The notes under the pieces are model-generated. The model worked only from the letters and a program-made list of their open reading frames with translations. It did not search any database and had not been told where the DNA came from. A stretch of 64,000 nucleotides of DNA. Origin: JAWVFK01 sp033856175. Its GTDB lineage: Bacteria; Actinomycetota; Thermoleophilia; Solirubrobacterales; 70-9. This document shows, in pieces, positions 1 through 7,069 of the stretch; position 1 is the stretch's first letter; every line of letters begins with the position of its first letter. The stretch spans positions 24,165 through 88,164 of the forward strand of contig JAWVFK010000024.1 in assembly GCA_033856175.1 (NCBI GenBank), read 5' to 3'. The translations under genes were made by a program, and so were the position numbers.

Positions 1-1
1 C

Positions 2-829
2 GCCAACGCCGTCGCCGCCCACGCCGCCGCCGCCGGTCTCGACTCCTACGTCTTCGTCCCCGCCGACCTCGAGGAGCAGAAGCTGCTCGCCACCGGCGTC
101 TACGGCACCAAGCTCGTCGGCGTTCGCGGCACCTACGACGACGTCAACCGCCTCTGCACCCAGCTCGCCGAGACGCGGCCGTGGGCTTTCGTCAACGTCA
201 ACCTCCGCCCCTATTACGCCGAGGGCTCGAAGACGCTCGCCTACGAGACGGTCGAACAGCTCGGCTGGACGATGCCCGACCGCGTCGTCATCCCGATCGC
301 CTCGGGCTCGCTGTTCACCAAGGTCGGCCGCGGCTTGGAGGAGTGGCTCGATATCGGCCTCGTCGAGGGCGAGCTGCCGACCTTCAACGGCGCCCAGGCC
401 GAGGGCTGCAACCCCGTCGCCGCCGCCTTCGAGGCCGGCTGGGAGATCTGCAAGCCGGTCAAGCCGGACACGATCGCCAAGAGCCTGGCGATCGGCGACC
501 CGGCCGACGGCCCCTACGCGCTCGAGCTGGCGCGGCGGACCGAGGGCTCGATCGACTCGGTCACCGACCAGGAGATCCGCGACGGCATCCGCCTGCTCGC
601 CGAGACGACGGGGATCTTCACCGAGACCGCCGGCGGCGTCACCGTCGCGACGCTGGCCAAGCTCGCCGAGCGCGGCGAGATCGATCGCGGCGAGCGCGTC
701 GTCGCCTACATCACCGGCGAAGGGCTGAAGACCCTCGACGCGACTCGCGATAGATTCGCGATGCACGAGATCGAGCCGACGCTGGAGGACTTCGAGCGCA
801 CGGTCGAGCACGAGCAAGTCGCCGCCTAG
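2..829 (+). CDS. thrC: threonine synthase, C-terminal part (5' end outside window)
   Basis: The reading frame is open from the first bases of the window and stops at 829, giving about 275 residues of a PLP-dependent threonine synthase, which converts O-phosphohomoserine to threonine in the cytoplasm. The recognisable parts are the segment after the cofactor site (VNVNLRPYYAEGSKT), the glycine-rich IPIASGSLFTKV stretch, GGVTVATLAKLAERG, and the closing TGEGLKT motif. The PLP-binding lysine lies upstream, outside the window. A MoaD-like gene starts 15 bases downstream and is probably in the same operon. The frame and motifs make the call firm; the total length cannot be judged. Confidence 0.93.
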   Translation, partial: ANAVAAHAAAAGLDSYVFVPADLEEQKLLATGVYGTKLVGVRGTYDDVNRLCTQLAETRPWAFVNVNLRPYYAEGSKTLAYETVEQLGWTMPDRVVIPIASGSLFTKVGRGLEEWLDIGLVEGELPTFNGAQAEGCNPVAAAFEAGWEICKPVKPDTIAKSLAIGDPADGPYALELARRTEGSIDSVTDQEIRDGIRLLAETTGIFTETAGGVTVATLAKLAERGEIDRGERVVAYITGEGLKTLDATRDRFAMHEIEPTLEDFERTVEHEQVAA

Positions 830-844
830 AGGAGCCGCAGAGCC

Positions 845-1117
845 ATGGCAGTCACCGTCAAGATCCCAACCCAGCTGCGCGCCGTCACCGGCGGCGACGC
901 CGAGGTCGAGGTCGAGGGCTCGACGGTCGGCGAGGCGCTCGACGGCGTCTTCCATCTCCACAGCGACCTGCGCGAGCGGATCACCCAGGACGGGGACCTG
1001 CGCCGCTTCGTCAACGTCTACGTATCGGGCGAGGACATTCGCTTCCAGAACGGTCTCGACACCGCCGTCAAGGATGGCGACGAGGTGACGATCCTGCCGG
1101 CTGTAGCGGGCGGTTGA
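845..1117 (+). CDS. MoaD/ThiS-family ubiquitin-like sulfur carrier protein
   Basis: This 90-residue protein has the beta-grasp signature of MoaD/ThiS sulfur carriers: a short hydrophobic beta-rich sequence, GDEVTILPAVAGG at the end, and a C-terminal Gly-Gly that would be adenylated and thiocarboxylated. Such proteins donate sulfur in molybdopterin, thiamine or cysteine synthesis. It is preceded by a good ribosome binding site (GAGGAG around 830-835) and sits directly behind thrC. No MoaE, ThiG or CysM partner is in the window, so the recipient pathway is unknown. Family assignment is confident; the specific role is not. Confidence 0.85.
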   Translation: MAVTVKIPTQLRAVTGGDAEVEVEGSTVGEALDGVFHLHSDLRERITQDGDLRRFVNVYVSGEDIRFQNGLDTAVKDGDEVTILPAVAGG

Positions 1118-1860
1118 AGACAGCGATTCTCTGCGGCGGCCGCGGCACGCGGCTGCGCGAGCGCACCGAGTCGATGCCGAAGGCGCTGGTCGAGATCGGC
1201 GGCCGACCGATCCTCTGGCATGTGATCCGAATCTACGCGGCGCAGGGCTTTCACCGCTTCATCCTCGCGACCGGCTTTCGCGGCGAGATGATCGAGGGCT
1301 TCGTCGCCGCTGAGAGCTGGCCGGCCGGGGTCGAGATCGAGTGCGTGCCGACCGGCGACGACACGCCGACCGGCGGGCGGATTGCCCGGCTGGCCGATCG
1401 CCTCAGCGACGGCACCTTTCTCGCGACCTACTCCGACGGCGTCGCCGATGTCGAGCTCGATCGGCTGGTCGCCCGCCATCGCCAGCACGGCGGACTGGCG
1501 ACGGTCACCGTCGTGCGCCCGCCGCTGCAGTTCGGCGTCGCCGACCTCGACGGCGATGACCGCGTTTCCGGCTTCCACGAGAAGCCGCCCTCCGAGCACT
1601 GGGTCAACGGCGGCTTCTTCTGCTTCGAGCCGGGAGCGCTCGACTACCTGAGCGAGGACAGCGTCCTCGAGCGCGAGCCGCTCGAGCGCCTTGCTGCCGA
1701 AGGCCAGCTCCACGCCCATCGCCACGAGGGCTTCTGGGACTGCATGGACACCTATAAGGACGCGGTCGCGCTCAACGACCTCTGGCAGTCGGGCCAACCG
1801 CCCTGGCGGGTCTGGAGCGACGAGCCTGAACCATCGGGCGCCCTGGAGCAACCCGCTTGA
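1114..1860 (+). CDS. rfbF: glucose-1-phosphate cytidylyltransferase-like nucleotidyltransferase
   Basis: A 248-residue sugar nucleotidyltransferase starting at a TTG that overlaps the stop of the preceding gene. The N-terminal signature LCGGRGTRL, then MPKALVEIGGRPILWHV, and the later HEKPP, WVNGGFFCFEP and EREPLERLAAEG blocks followed by GFWDCMDT match the RfbF/DdhA class that makes CDP-glucose from CTP and glucose-1-phosphate. The next gene resembles a CDP-glucose 4,6-dehydratase, which supports the CTP specificity. Together they feed deoxysugar synthesis for surface glycans; later pathway genes are not in the window. Substrate specificity is inferred from family resemblance. Confidence 0.85.
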   Translation: MKTAILCGGRGTRLRERTESMPKALVEIGGRPILWHVIRIYAAQGFHRFILATGFRGEMIEGFVAAESWPAGVEIECVPTGDDTPTGGRIARLADRLSDGTFLATYSDGVADVELDRLVARHRQHGGLATVTVVRPPLQFGVADLDGDDRVSGFHEKPPSEHWVNGGFFCFEPGALDYLSEDSVLEREPLERLAAEGQLHAHRHEGFWDCMDTYKDAVALNDLWQSGQPPWRVWSDEPEPSGALEQPA

Positions 1861-2834
1861 AGGGGCGCGCGGCGCTCGTTACCGGCGCCGAGGGATTCGC
1901 CGGCTCCTGGCTCGCCAATGCGCTGCTCGAAGAGGGGGCGTCGGTCGTCGCCTATGACCGCGGTGACCCCGATACGTCCGGGCTCGAGCTGCAGGGGATC
2001 GCCGATGACGTCGAGCTGATCCGCGGCGAGCTGACCGACGGTGAGCTGCTGGCGCGGACGATCGCCGGCCGCGGCGTCGACGCCGTCTTCCACCTCGGCG
2101 CGCAGACGATCGTCGGCACCGCCAACGCCTCGCCGCTGCCGACCTTCGAGTCGAACATCCGCGGCACCTGGGAGCTGCTCGAGGCCTGCCGCGGCGCCGG
2201 CGTGCGGACGGTGGTTGTCGCCTCCTCGGACAAGGCCTACGGCGCCCACGAGCAGCTGCCCTACCGCGAGGACGCGCCGTTGCAGCCGACCTATCCCTAC
2301 GACGTCTCCAAAGCGGCCGCCGACCTGATCGCCCGCAGCTACTGGCATACCTATGAGCTGCCGGTGGCGGTGACGCGCTTCGCCAACCTCTACGGCGGCG
2401 GCGACCTCAACTTCTCGCGGCTGATCCCGGAGACGGCGCTGGCGGCGATCGAGGGCCGGCGGCCGCAGCTGCGCTCCGACGGCAGCCCCGAGCGCGACTA
2501 CCTCTACGTCGAGGATGCGGCCCGCGCCTACTTGGCGATCGCCGCGGCGCTCGACGAGGGCCGGGGCAGGGGAGAGGCCTTCAACGCCGGCGGCGGCGAG
2601 CCGCACGCGGTGCGTGAGATCGTCGAGCTGCTCGGCGAGATCGCCGGCGCCCCGCTGAACCCCGACTTTCGCGGTGATGGCACACCGCCGGGCGAGATCG
2701 ACCGCCAGTACCTCGACTCGACCAAGCTGCGGCAGACGACGGGCTGGGAGCCGCGGGTCGACCTACGCGAGGGGCTGGCGCTGACGCTGGATTGGTACCG
2801 CGCCCACCCGGAGGCGCGGCCGGCGAAGTCGTAG
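1857..2834 (+). CDS. rfbG: CDP-glucose 4,6-dehydratase-like SDR epimerase/dehydratase
   Basis: A 325-residue extended short-chain dehydrogenase. The Rossmann motif VTGAEGFAGSWL is at the N terminus, the active-site serine region is VVASSDKAYG, and the catalytic Tyr-Lys pair is in TYPYDVSKAAADL. TRFANLYGGGDLNFSRLIP and DYLYVEDAARAYL follow, as in CDP-glucose 4,6-dehydratases. It starts at a TTG inside the 4-base overlap with the cytidylyltransferase, so the two are translationally coupled. It should convert CDP-glucose to CDP-4-keto-6-deoxyglucose. A GDP-mannose or dTDP-glucose dehydratase is a less likely alternative. Confidence 0.82.
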   Translation: MKGRAALVTGAEGFAGSWLANALLEEGASVVAYDRGDPDTSGLELQGIADDVELIRGELTDGELLARTIAGRGVDAVFHLGAQTIVGTANASPLPTFESNIRGTWELLEACRGAGVRTVVVASSDKAYGAHEQLPYREDAPLQPTYPYDVSKAAADLIARSYWHTYELPVAVTRFANLYGGGDLNFSRLIPETALAAIEGRRPQLRSDGSPERDYLYVEDAARAYLAIAAALDEGRGRGEAFNAGGGEPHAVREIVELLGEIAGAPLNPDFRGDGTPPGEIDRQYLDSTKLRQTTGWEPRVDLREGLALTLDWYRAHPEARPAKS

Positions 2835-2855
2835 ATCCTCCAACCAGGGGATCGG

Positions 2856-3863
2856 TCAGTCGATCAGCCGGATCACCGCGCGCTCGATCGTCTCGCGATC
2901 GATGAAGTCGTCGGTGCGCGAGGCGGCGCGGCCGAGCGCCGGGCCGATCGTCTCACCAGAGTCGAAGCGGTCGAAGACCCGCGGGTCGATGTAGGAGCGC
3001 CGGCAGACCGCCGGGGTGTTGCCGAGGTACTCGGAGACGACCTTGACGGCGTCGCTGATCCGTCGCTTGCGCGCCGTCGGCGAGAGCTCCTTCGGCTGGT
3101 GCGCGGCGAGGTTCACCGCGGCGAGCACCGTCGCATTCCAGGTGCGGAAGTCCTTGGCGCTGAAATCGCCGCCGCTGAGCTCCTTTATGTACTCGTTGAT
3201 GTCGGTCGAGCGGACGTCGGCCCAGCCGCCGTTGCGACGGTAGGCGAGCAGCTCCGGACCGCCGGCGCGGCGCCGCTTCAAAGCCTTGATCACCGGCAGC
3301 ACCTGGTCGTCGACGATCGACTGAACCCGTCGCTGGCCGCTCTTGGCCGGGAAGTCGAAGCTGACCTGGTGATCGGCGATCGTGACGTGGTCCTTGCGCA
3401 GCGTCGCCAGCCCATAGGTCTCGTTGAGCTCGACGTAGCGCTCGCTGCCGATGCGAAAGAAGCCGAGGTCGAGCAGCCGCACCGCGCAGGCGAGCACGTG
3501 CGCCCGATCGAGCTCCTCACCGGCGAGCTCGGCCGCCAGGCGCTTGCGCAGCTTCGGCAGCTTGCGGCCGAAGTCGAGCGTCTGGTCGAACTTCTCACGG
3601 CCACGCCGCTCGTGCCAGGTGTCGTGGTACAGGTACTGCTTGCGCCCGGCGGCATCGATCCCCGTCGCCTGGATGTGACCAAAGGGATCGAGGCAGATCC
3701 AGACGTCCTTCCAGGCCGGCGGGATCGCCAGCTCCCCGATCCGAGCCAGCGTCTTGCGGTCGCGAACCGCCCGCCCATCCTCACGCAGGTACTCGAACCC
3801 GCGCCCCCGCCGCCGCCGCGAGATCCCCGGCCCCGAGCAGTCGATCCGTCGCAGCCGTGGCAT
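2856..3863 (-). CDS. DNA topoisomerase IB (poxvirus-like)
   Basis: A 335-residue type IB topoisomerase, which relaxes supercoils through a 3'-phosphotyrosyl intermediate. Visible are the N-terminal domain (CSGPGISRRRRGRGFEYL, then IPPAWKDVWICLDPFGHIQA), the catalytic arginine region (FFRIGSERY), the lysine strand (FDFPAKSGQRR), KDFRTWNATV, and the terminal segment PAVCRRSYIDP containing the likely catalytic tyrosine. The frame is open further upstream but crosses the tRNA gene; the ATG at 3863 is chosen because the family begins here and a GTTACT -10-like hexamer lies 8 bases before it. Length fits bacterial members. Confidence 0.88.
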   Translation of the reverse strand: MPRLRRIDCSGPGISRRRRGRGFEYLREDGRAVRDRKTLARIGELAIPPAWKDVWICLDPFGHIQATGIDAAGRKQYLYHDTWHERRGREKFDQTLDFGRKLPKLRKRLAAELAGEELDRAHVLACAVRLLDLGFFRIGSERYVELNETYGLATLRKDHVTIADHQVSFDFPAKSGQRRVQSIVDDQVLPVIKALKRRRAGGPELLAYRRNGGWADVRSTDINEYIKELSGGDFSAKDFRTWNATVLAAVNLAAHQPKELSPTARKRRISDAVKVVSEYLGNTPAVCRRSYIDPRVFDRFDSGETIGPALGRAASRTDDFIDRETIERAVIRLID

Positions 3864-3900
3864 CAGCGCGCAGTAACTACCCGACGCCGATTCCCGGAAA

Positions 3901-3974
3901 CGCGCCCGGCAGGATTCGAACCTGCGGCCTCCGCCTCCGGAGGGCGGCGCTCTATCCAGCTGAGCTACGGGCGC
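3901..3974 (-). tRNA. tRNA-Arg (anticodon CCG)
   Basis: The minus strand folds as a complete 74-base cloverleaf. The acceptor stem is GCGCCCG paired with CGGGCGC, the D arm is GCTC-AGCTGGATA-GAGC, the anticodon stem is CCGCC/GGCGG around loop CTCCGGA, and the T arm is GCAGG-TTCGAAT-CCTGC. The anticodon CCG reads the arginine codon CGG, which is common at this GC content. CCA is not encoded; the discriminator base is G. It lies just upstream of the topoisomerase IB start on the same strand and opposite to RNase Z. Confidence 0.95.
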
Positions 3975-4083
3975 TCGGCGCCAGTCTAGCCGCGGCTCAT
4001 ACGGCGGCCGGCGGCTACGCAGGCGTTCGGCTGCAGCGGGCCGACCGCCCGTGGGCGGCGTCGCGGCTACGGTAGGCCGCGCC

Positions 4084-5178
4084 ATGGATCTCTCGCTTGC
4101 CTTCCTCGGAACCGGCGGCTCGGTGCCGACTGCGCGCCGGGCCACCGCCTGCCTGCTCGTGCGGCGCGGCGGCGACCGCATCCTCTTCGACTGCGGCGAG
4201 GGTGCCCAGCGCCAGATGCAGTGCTCGACCGGCCTTGTCCAGCTCGACGAGATCTACATCACCCACTACCACGCCGATCATTACCTCGGCCTGCCAGGCC
4301 TGCTGAAGACCTACGACCTCCAGGACCGCGAAGCGCCGCTGAAGATCCACGGCCCGCCGGGCCTGGGCGAGCTGTTCAAGGCGCTGCGGCGGATCATGGG
4401 CCGAGTCGCCTACGACATCCAGCTGATCGAGCTGCAGCCCGCCGAGTCGGTGCCCCACGACGGTTACGAGATCACCCCCTTCCCGGTCGAGCACCGGATG
4501 GCGGCCTACGGCTACGCCCTCATAGAGGAGGACCGCCCGGGCCGCTTCGACATGGAACGAGCCAGGGAGCTGGGCGTCCCCGAGGGCCCCGCCTGGGGAG
4601 CCCTGCAGCGAGGCGAGTCGGTGGAAGGCGAGGCAGGCACCGTCATCCCGAGCGACGTTCTCGGCGCCCCGCGCCCCAGCCGCCGCGTGGTCATCACCGG
4701 CGACACGGCTCCATGCCCCGGAACCGCAGCGATGGCAGCAAACGCCGAGCTCCTGGTCCACGACGCCAGCTTCGCCGACGAGGAAACCGCCCGCGCGGCA
4801 GAGACAGGTCATTCAACAGCCCGTCAGGCAGCCGAGCTGGCCGCCGAAGCCAAAACCAAGCTCCTGGCCCTGGTCCACATCTCCTCCCGCTACCACGTAG
4901 GAGCAGTGCTGGAAGAAGCAAGAGAGGCCTTCGAACCAACAATCGCCCCAAGGGACTTCGACCTAATCGACATCCCATTCCCCGAAAAGGCCCTTCCTCA
5001 GCTAATTAAAAAAGGCGCGTTGCAAGACCAAGGGCCCGCCGAGACAAGCGAGACAACGGAGCCCAAGGCCGGCCCCGCCGCCGAGGCAAGCGAGACACCG
5101 GAGCCCAAGGCCGGCCCCGCCGCCGAGGCAAGCGAGGCAACGGAGCCCAAGACCGGGTCCGCCGCCGAGGCGGACTAG
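4084..5178 (+). CDS. rnz: ribonuclease Z with a repetitive C-terminal tail
   Basis: A 364-residue metallo-beta-lactamase-fold nuclease that trims tRNA 3' ends. The metal-binding motif is THYHADHYLGLPGLL, a second ligand region is VITGDTAPC, and LVHISSRY carries the final histidine. The ATG at 4084 is chosen because family homology (LAFLGTGGSVPTARRAT) starts there. About 50 residues beyond the normal end form three 14-residue units (AETSETTEPKAGPA-like) rich in Glu, Ala, Pro and Thr, probably disordered. From about 4700 to 5040 the codons become unusually rich in A-ending forms (gca, aca, cca, cta), unlike the surrounding genes. Confidence 0.92.
   Translation: MDLSLAFLGTGGSVPTARRATACLLVRRGGDRILFDCGEGAQRQMQCSTGLVQLDEIYITHYHADHYLGLPGLLKTYDLQDREAPLKIHGPPGLGELFKALRRIMGRVAYDIQLIELQPAESVPHDGYEITPFPVEHRMAAYGYALIEEDRPGRFDMERARELGVPEGPAWGALQRGESVEGEAGTVIPSDVLGAPRPSRRVVITGDTAPCPGTAAMAANAELLVHDASFADEETARAAETGHSTARQAAELAAEAKTKLLALVHISSRYHVGAVLEEAREAFEPTIAPRDFDLIDIPFPEKALPQLIKKGALQDQGPAETSETTEPKAGPAAEASETPEPKAGPAAEASEATEPKTGSAAEAD
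5038..5163 (+). repeat. three 42-bp tandem repeats inside the rnz tail
   Basis: Three consecutive in-frame 42-bp units (5038-5079, 5080-5121, 5122-5163) encode 14 residues each. They differ at a few bases, for example acg/ccg at the threonine/proline codon and aag acc ggg in the last unit. The repeats keep the reading frame and look like slippage-expanded disordered tail sequence. Confidence 0.9.
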
Positions 5179-5443
5179 ACCCGGCTCCATCAACCGGGCG
5201 GATCTCTGTCCCGGAGCTGGGCTCGCGCGCGAGCCTGCTCGCGGGTGAGTGCAGATCCGGGCCAAAAGGCCCCAAATCAAGAAAGGACCCGGCCTCCAAG
5301 GGTCCGGTGGACCCGGCACCCAGCTCTCGTGGACCCGGCGCTCGGGGTCGCGTTCCTCAGGGCCCGGCCAATCAAACCCCGCGAATTGCGAAAGGACCCG
5401 CCCCCAGCGCCGCCGCCTGTTCAGAAACCGCCAACCCCACTGC
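5179..5443. other. non-coding spacer with short GGACCC repeats and a palindrome
   Basis: This spacer between rnz and the pyrR promoter has no convincing gene. It contains a perfect 16-bp palindrome GGCTCGCGCGCGAGCC at 5220-5235, and the string GGACCCGGC at 5285, 5309 and 5331 with a shortened copy at 5394. One copy can pair with GGGTCC at 5300-5305. The palindrome may help terminate rnz transcription, but no T-run follows it. The function of the repeats is unknown. Confidence 0.6.
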
Positions 5444-5449
5444 TACGCT
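5444..5449 (+). promoter_or_regulatory. candidate -10 element of the pyr operon
   Basis: TACGCT preceded by TGC (extended -10 style) lies 61 bases before the pyrR start. A weak -35-like TTCAGA is at 5420-5425 with an 18-base spacer. Transcription from here would start near 5456 and produce a short leader that contains the PyrR-binding loop. Prediction by eye only. Confidence 0.35.
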
Positions 5450-5461
5450 GCCCCCCGTCGG

Positions 5462-5496
5462 TTCCTTTAACCAGGTCCAGAGAGGCCAAGAAGGAG
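5462..5496 (+). promoter_or_regulatory. PyrR-binding RNA loop overlapping the pyrR ribosome binding site
   Basis: The RNA GGUCCAGAGAGGCC (5474-5487) matches the known PyrR recognition loop ARUCCNGNGAGGYU, with the closing A-U pair replaced by G-C at both ends, a compensatory change. The outer stem pairs TTCCTT (5462-5467) with AAGGAG (5491-5496), which is the Shine-Dalgarno sequence of pyrR. Binding of PyrR-UMP would therefore hide the ribosome binding site and repress translation, as described for mycobacterial pyrR, rather than control a terminator; no terminator is visible before pyrR. Confidence 0.85.
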
Positions 5497-5504
5497 CGCG
5501 TGTT

Positions 5505-6107
5505 TTGGAAGATAGGGTCGTACTAGACCGCGATGACCTGCGACGGACCCTGGTCCGCATCGCTCACGAGATCGTCGAGAAGAACGCCGATGGCGAGTTG
5601 GCCATCGTCGGCATCCATACCCGCGGCGCCCACATCGCCTCGCGCCTGCACGCCCTGGTCGGCGAGCTGACCGGCAGCGAGCTGCCGCTGGGCGACATCG
5701 ACATCTCCTTCTACCGCGACGACCACGGCGTCGACCAGCCGCCGGCCGCGGAGGGCGCCGGCCAGCGCCAGCCCGTCGTCCACGCCTCCCATCTCGACTT
5801 CGGCCTCGACGAGCGCACCGTGGTCCTGGTCGACGACGTCCTCTTCACCGGCCGCACCGTCCGCGCCGCGATCGACGCCCTCTTCGACTACGGCCGTCCC
5901 CGCCGGGTCCAGCTCGCCGTGCTCGTCGACCGCGGCCACCGCGAGCTGCCGATCCGCCCCGACTTCGTCGGCAAGAACCTGCCGACCGCGCGCGAGGAGC
6001 GCGTCAACGTCAGGCTCGAGGAGTCGGACGAGGTCGACGAGGTGACGATCGTCGCCGGCTCGCCGGCCGGGGCCGGCGTCGGCGGCGGCCAAGAGGAGGG
6101 CTCGTGA
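5505..6107 (+). CDS. pyrR: PyrR: pyr operon regulator / uracil phosphoribosyltransferase
   Basis: A 200-residue phosphoribosyltransferase-fold protein. The PRPP-binding motif VVLVDDVLFTGRTVRAA is intact, as are IVGIHTRGAHIASRL and the C-terminal RGHRELPIRPDFVGKNLPT. PyrR binds pyr mRNA in a UMP-dependent way and has weak uracil phosphoribosyltransferase activity. The TTG at 5505 is chosen because AAGGAG lies 8 bases upstream and family homology (LDRDDLRRTLVRIAHEI) begins right after; the longer open frame upstream runs through the non-coding leader. It is the first gene of the pyrimidine operon and overlaps pyrB by 4 bases. Confidence 0.93.
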   Translation: MEDRVVLDRDDLRRTLVRIAHEIVEKNADGELAIVGIHTRGAHIASRLHALVGELTGSELPLGDIDISFYRDDHGVDQPPAAEGAGQRQPVVHASHLDFGLDERTVVLVDDVLFTGRTVRAAIDALFDYGRPRRVQLAVLVDRGHRELPIRPDFVGKNLPTAREERVNVRLEESDEVDEVTIVAGSPAGAGVGGGQEEGS

Positions 6108-7069
6108 AGCACCTGCTGGCCGTCGAGCACCTCTCGCGTGAGCAGATCGAGCGCATCCTCGAGCGCGCCGAGAGCTTCGCCGAGGTCGGCCGGCGCGACA
6201 TCAAGAAGGTGCCGACCCTGCGCGGCCGCACCGTCGTCAACCTCTTCTTCGAGTCCTCGACGCGGACCAGCTCGTCGTTCGAGCTCGCGGCCAAGCGCCT
6301 CTCGGCCGACGTGGTCTCGATCAAATCGGCGGGATCGGCGGTCGACAAGGGCGAGTCGCTCAAGGACACGGTGATGACGCTGTCGGCCTACGACCCGGCG
6401 GCGATCGTCATCCGCTCGCCGCACGCCGGCGCCGCCGAGCTGGTCTCGCGCTGGGTCGAGGCCTCGGTGATCAACGCCGGCGACGGCAAGCACGAGCACC
6501 CGAGCCAGGCGCTGCTCGACGTCTTCACGCTGCGCCGGCGGCTCGGCTCGCTCGAGGGCCGCAAGATCTGGATCGTCGGCGACATCCTCCACAGCCGCGT
6601 CGCCCGCTCGGGCATCCTCGCCTTCGGCTCGCTCGGCGCCGAGGTGACGCTCGCCGGCCCGCCGACGCTGATCCCGCGCGGCATCGAGCAGCTCGGCTGC
6701 CAGGTCCGCTACGACCTCGACGACCTCGGCGAGGCCGATGTCGTCTACGCCCTGCGGATGCAGCGCGAGCGGATGAGCGAGAGCTTCATCCCCTCGCTGC
6801 GCGAGTACGCCGCCCGCTACCAGATCGACTCTCGCCGGCTGGCGCCGCGCCAGCTGCTGATGCACCCGGGACCGGTCAACCGCGGCGTCGAGCTCTCGCC
6901 CGAGGTGATCGACTCGCCGCAGTCGCTGATCGCCGAGCAGGTCGAGAGCGGCCTCGTCGTCCGCATGGCGATCCTCTACGAGCTGCTCGCCGGCGGCGAT
7001 CGCGTCCGCGCCGGCACGGCGACGCCGGGTGAGCCGGCCGAGCCGCCCAGGATCGGCCAGCCGGCGTGA
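6104..7069 (+). CDS. pyrB: aspartate carbamoyltransferase catalytic subunit
   Basis: A 321-residue enzyme forming N-carbamoyl-L-aspartate from carbamoyl phosphate and aspartate, the committed pyrimidine step. The carbamoyl phosphate loop FFESSTRTSSSFE, the KGESLKDT loop, the HPSQALLD segment and MHPGPVNRGVE near the C terminus are all present. It starts at a GTG within the pyrR stop and overlaps pyrC by 4 bases. No regulatory PyrI gene is nearby, as expected for this bacterial class. Confidence 0.96.
   Translation: MKHLLAVEHLSREQIERILERAESFAEVGRRDIKKVPTLRGRTVVNLFFESSTRTSSSFELAAKRLSADVVSIKSAGSAVDKGESLKDTVMTLSAYDPAAIVIRSPHAGAAELVSRWVEASVINAGDGKHEHPSQALLDVFTLRRRLGSLEGRKIWIVGDILHSRVARSGILAFGSLGAEVTLAGPPTLIPRGIEQLGCQVRYDLDDLGEADVVYALRMQRERMSESFIPSLREYAARYQIDSRRLAPRQLLMHPGPVNRGVELSPEVIDSPQSLIAEQVESGLVVRMAILYELLAGGDRVRAGTATPGEPAEPPRIGQPA

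Noticed and set aside
3864..4181. N-terminal extension of topoisomerase IB to 4181
   Set aside because: The extension runs through the tRNA-Arg gene and has no family similarity; the ATG at 3863 fits the family start.
5220..5235. 16-bp palindrome as a rnz terminator
   Set aside because: It has no loop of its own and no T-run; it is mentioned only as part of the spacer.
5245..5526. 93-codon Pro/Arg-rich frame before pyrR
   Set aside because: It covers the GGACCC repeats, the promoter and the PyrR loop, runs past the pyrR start in another frame, and looks like translated non-coding DNA.
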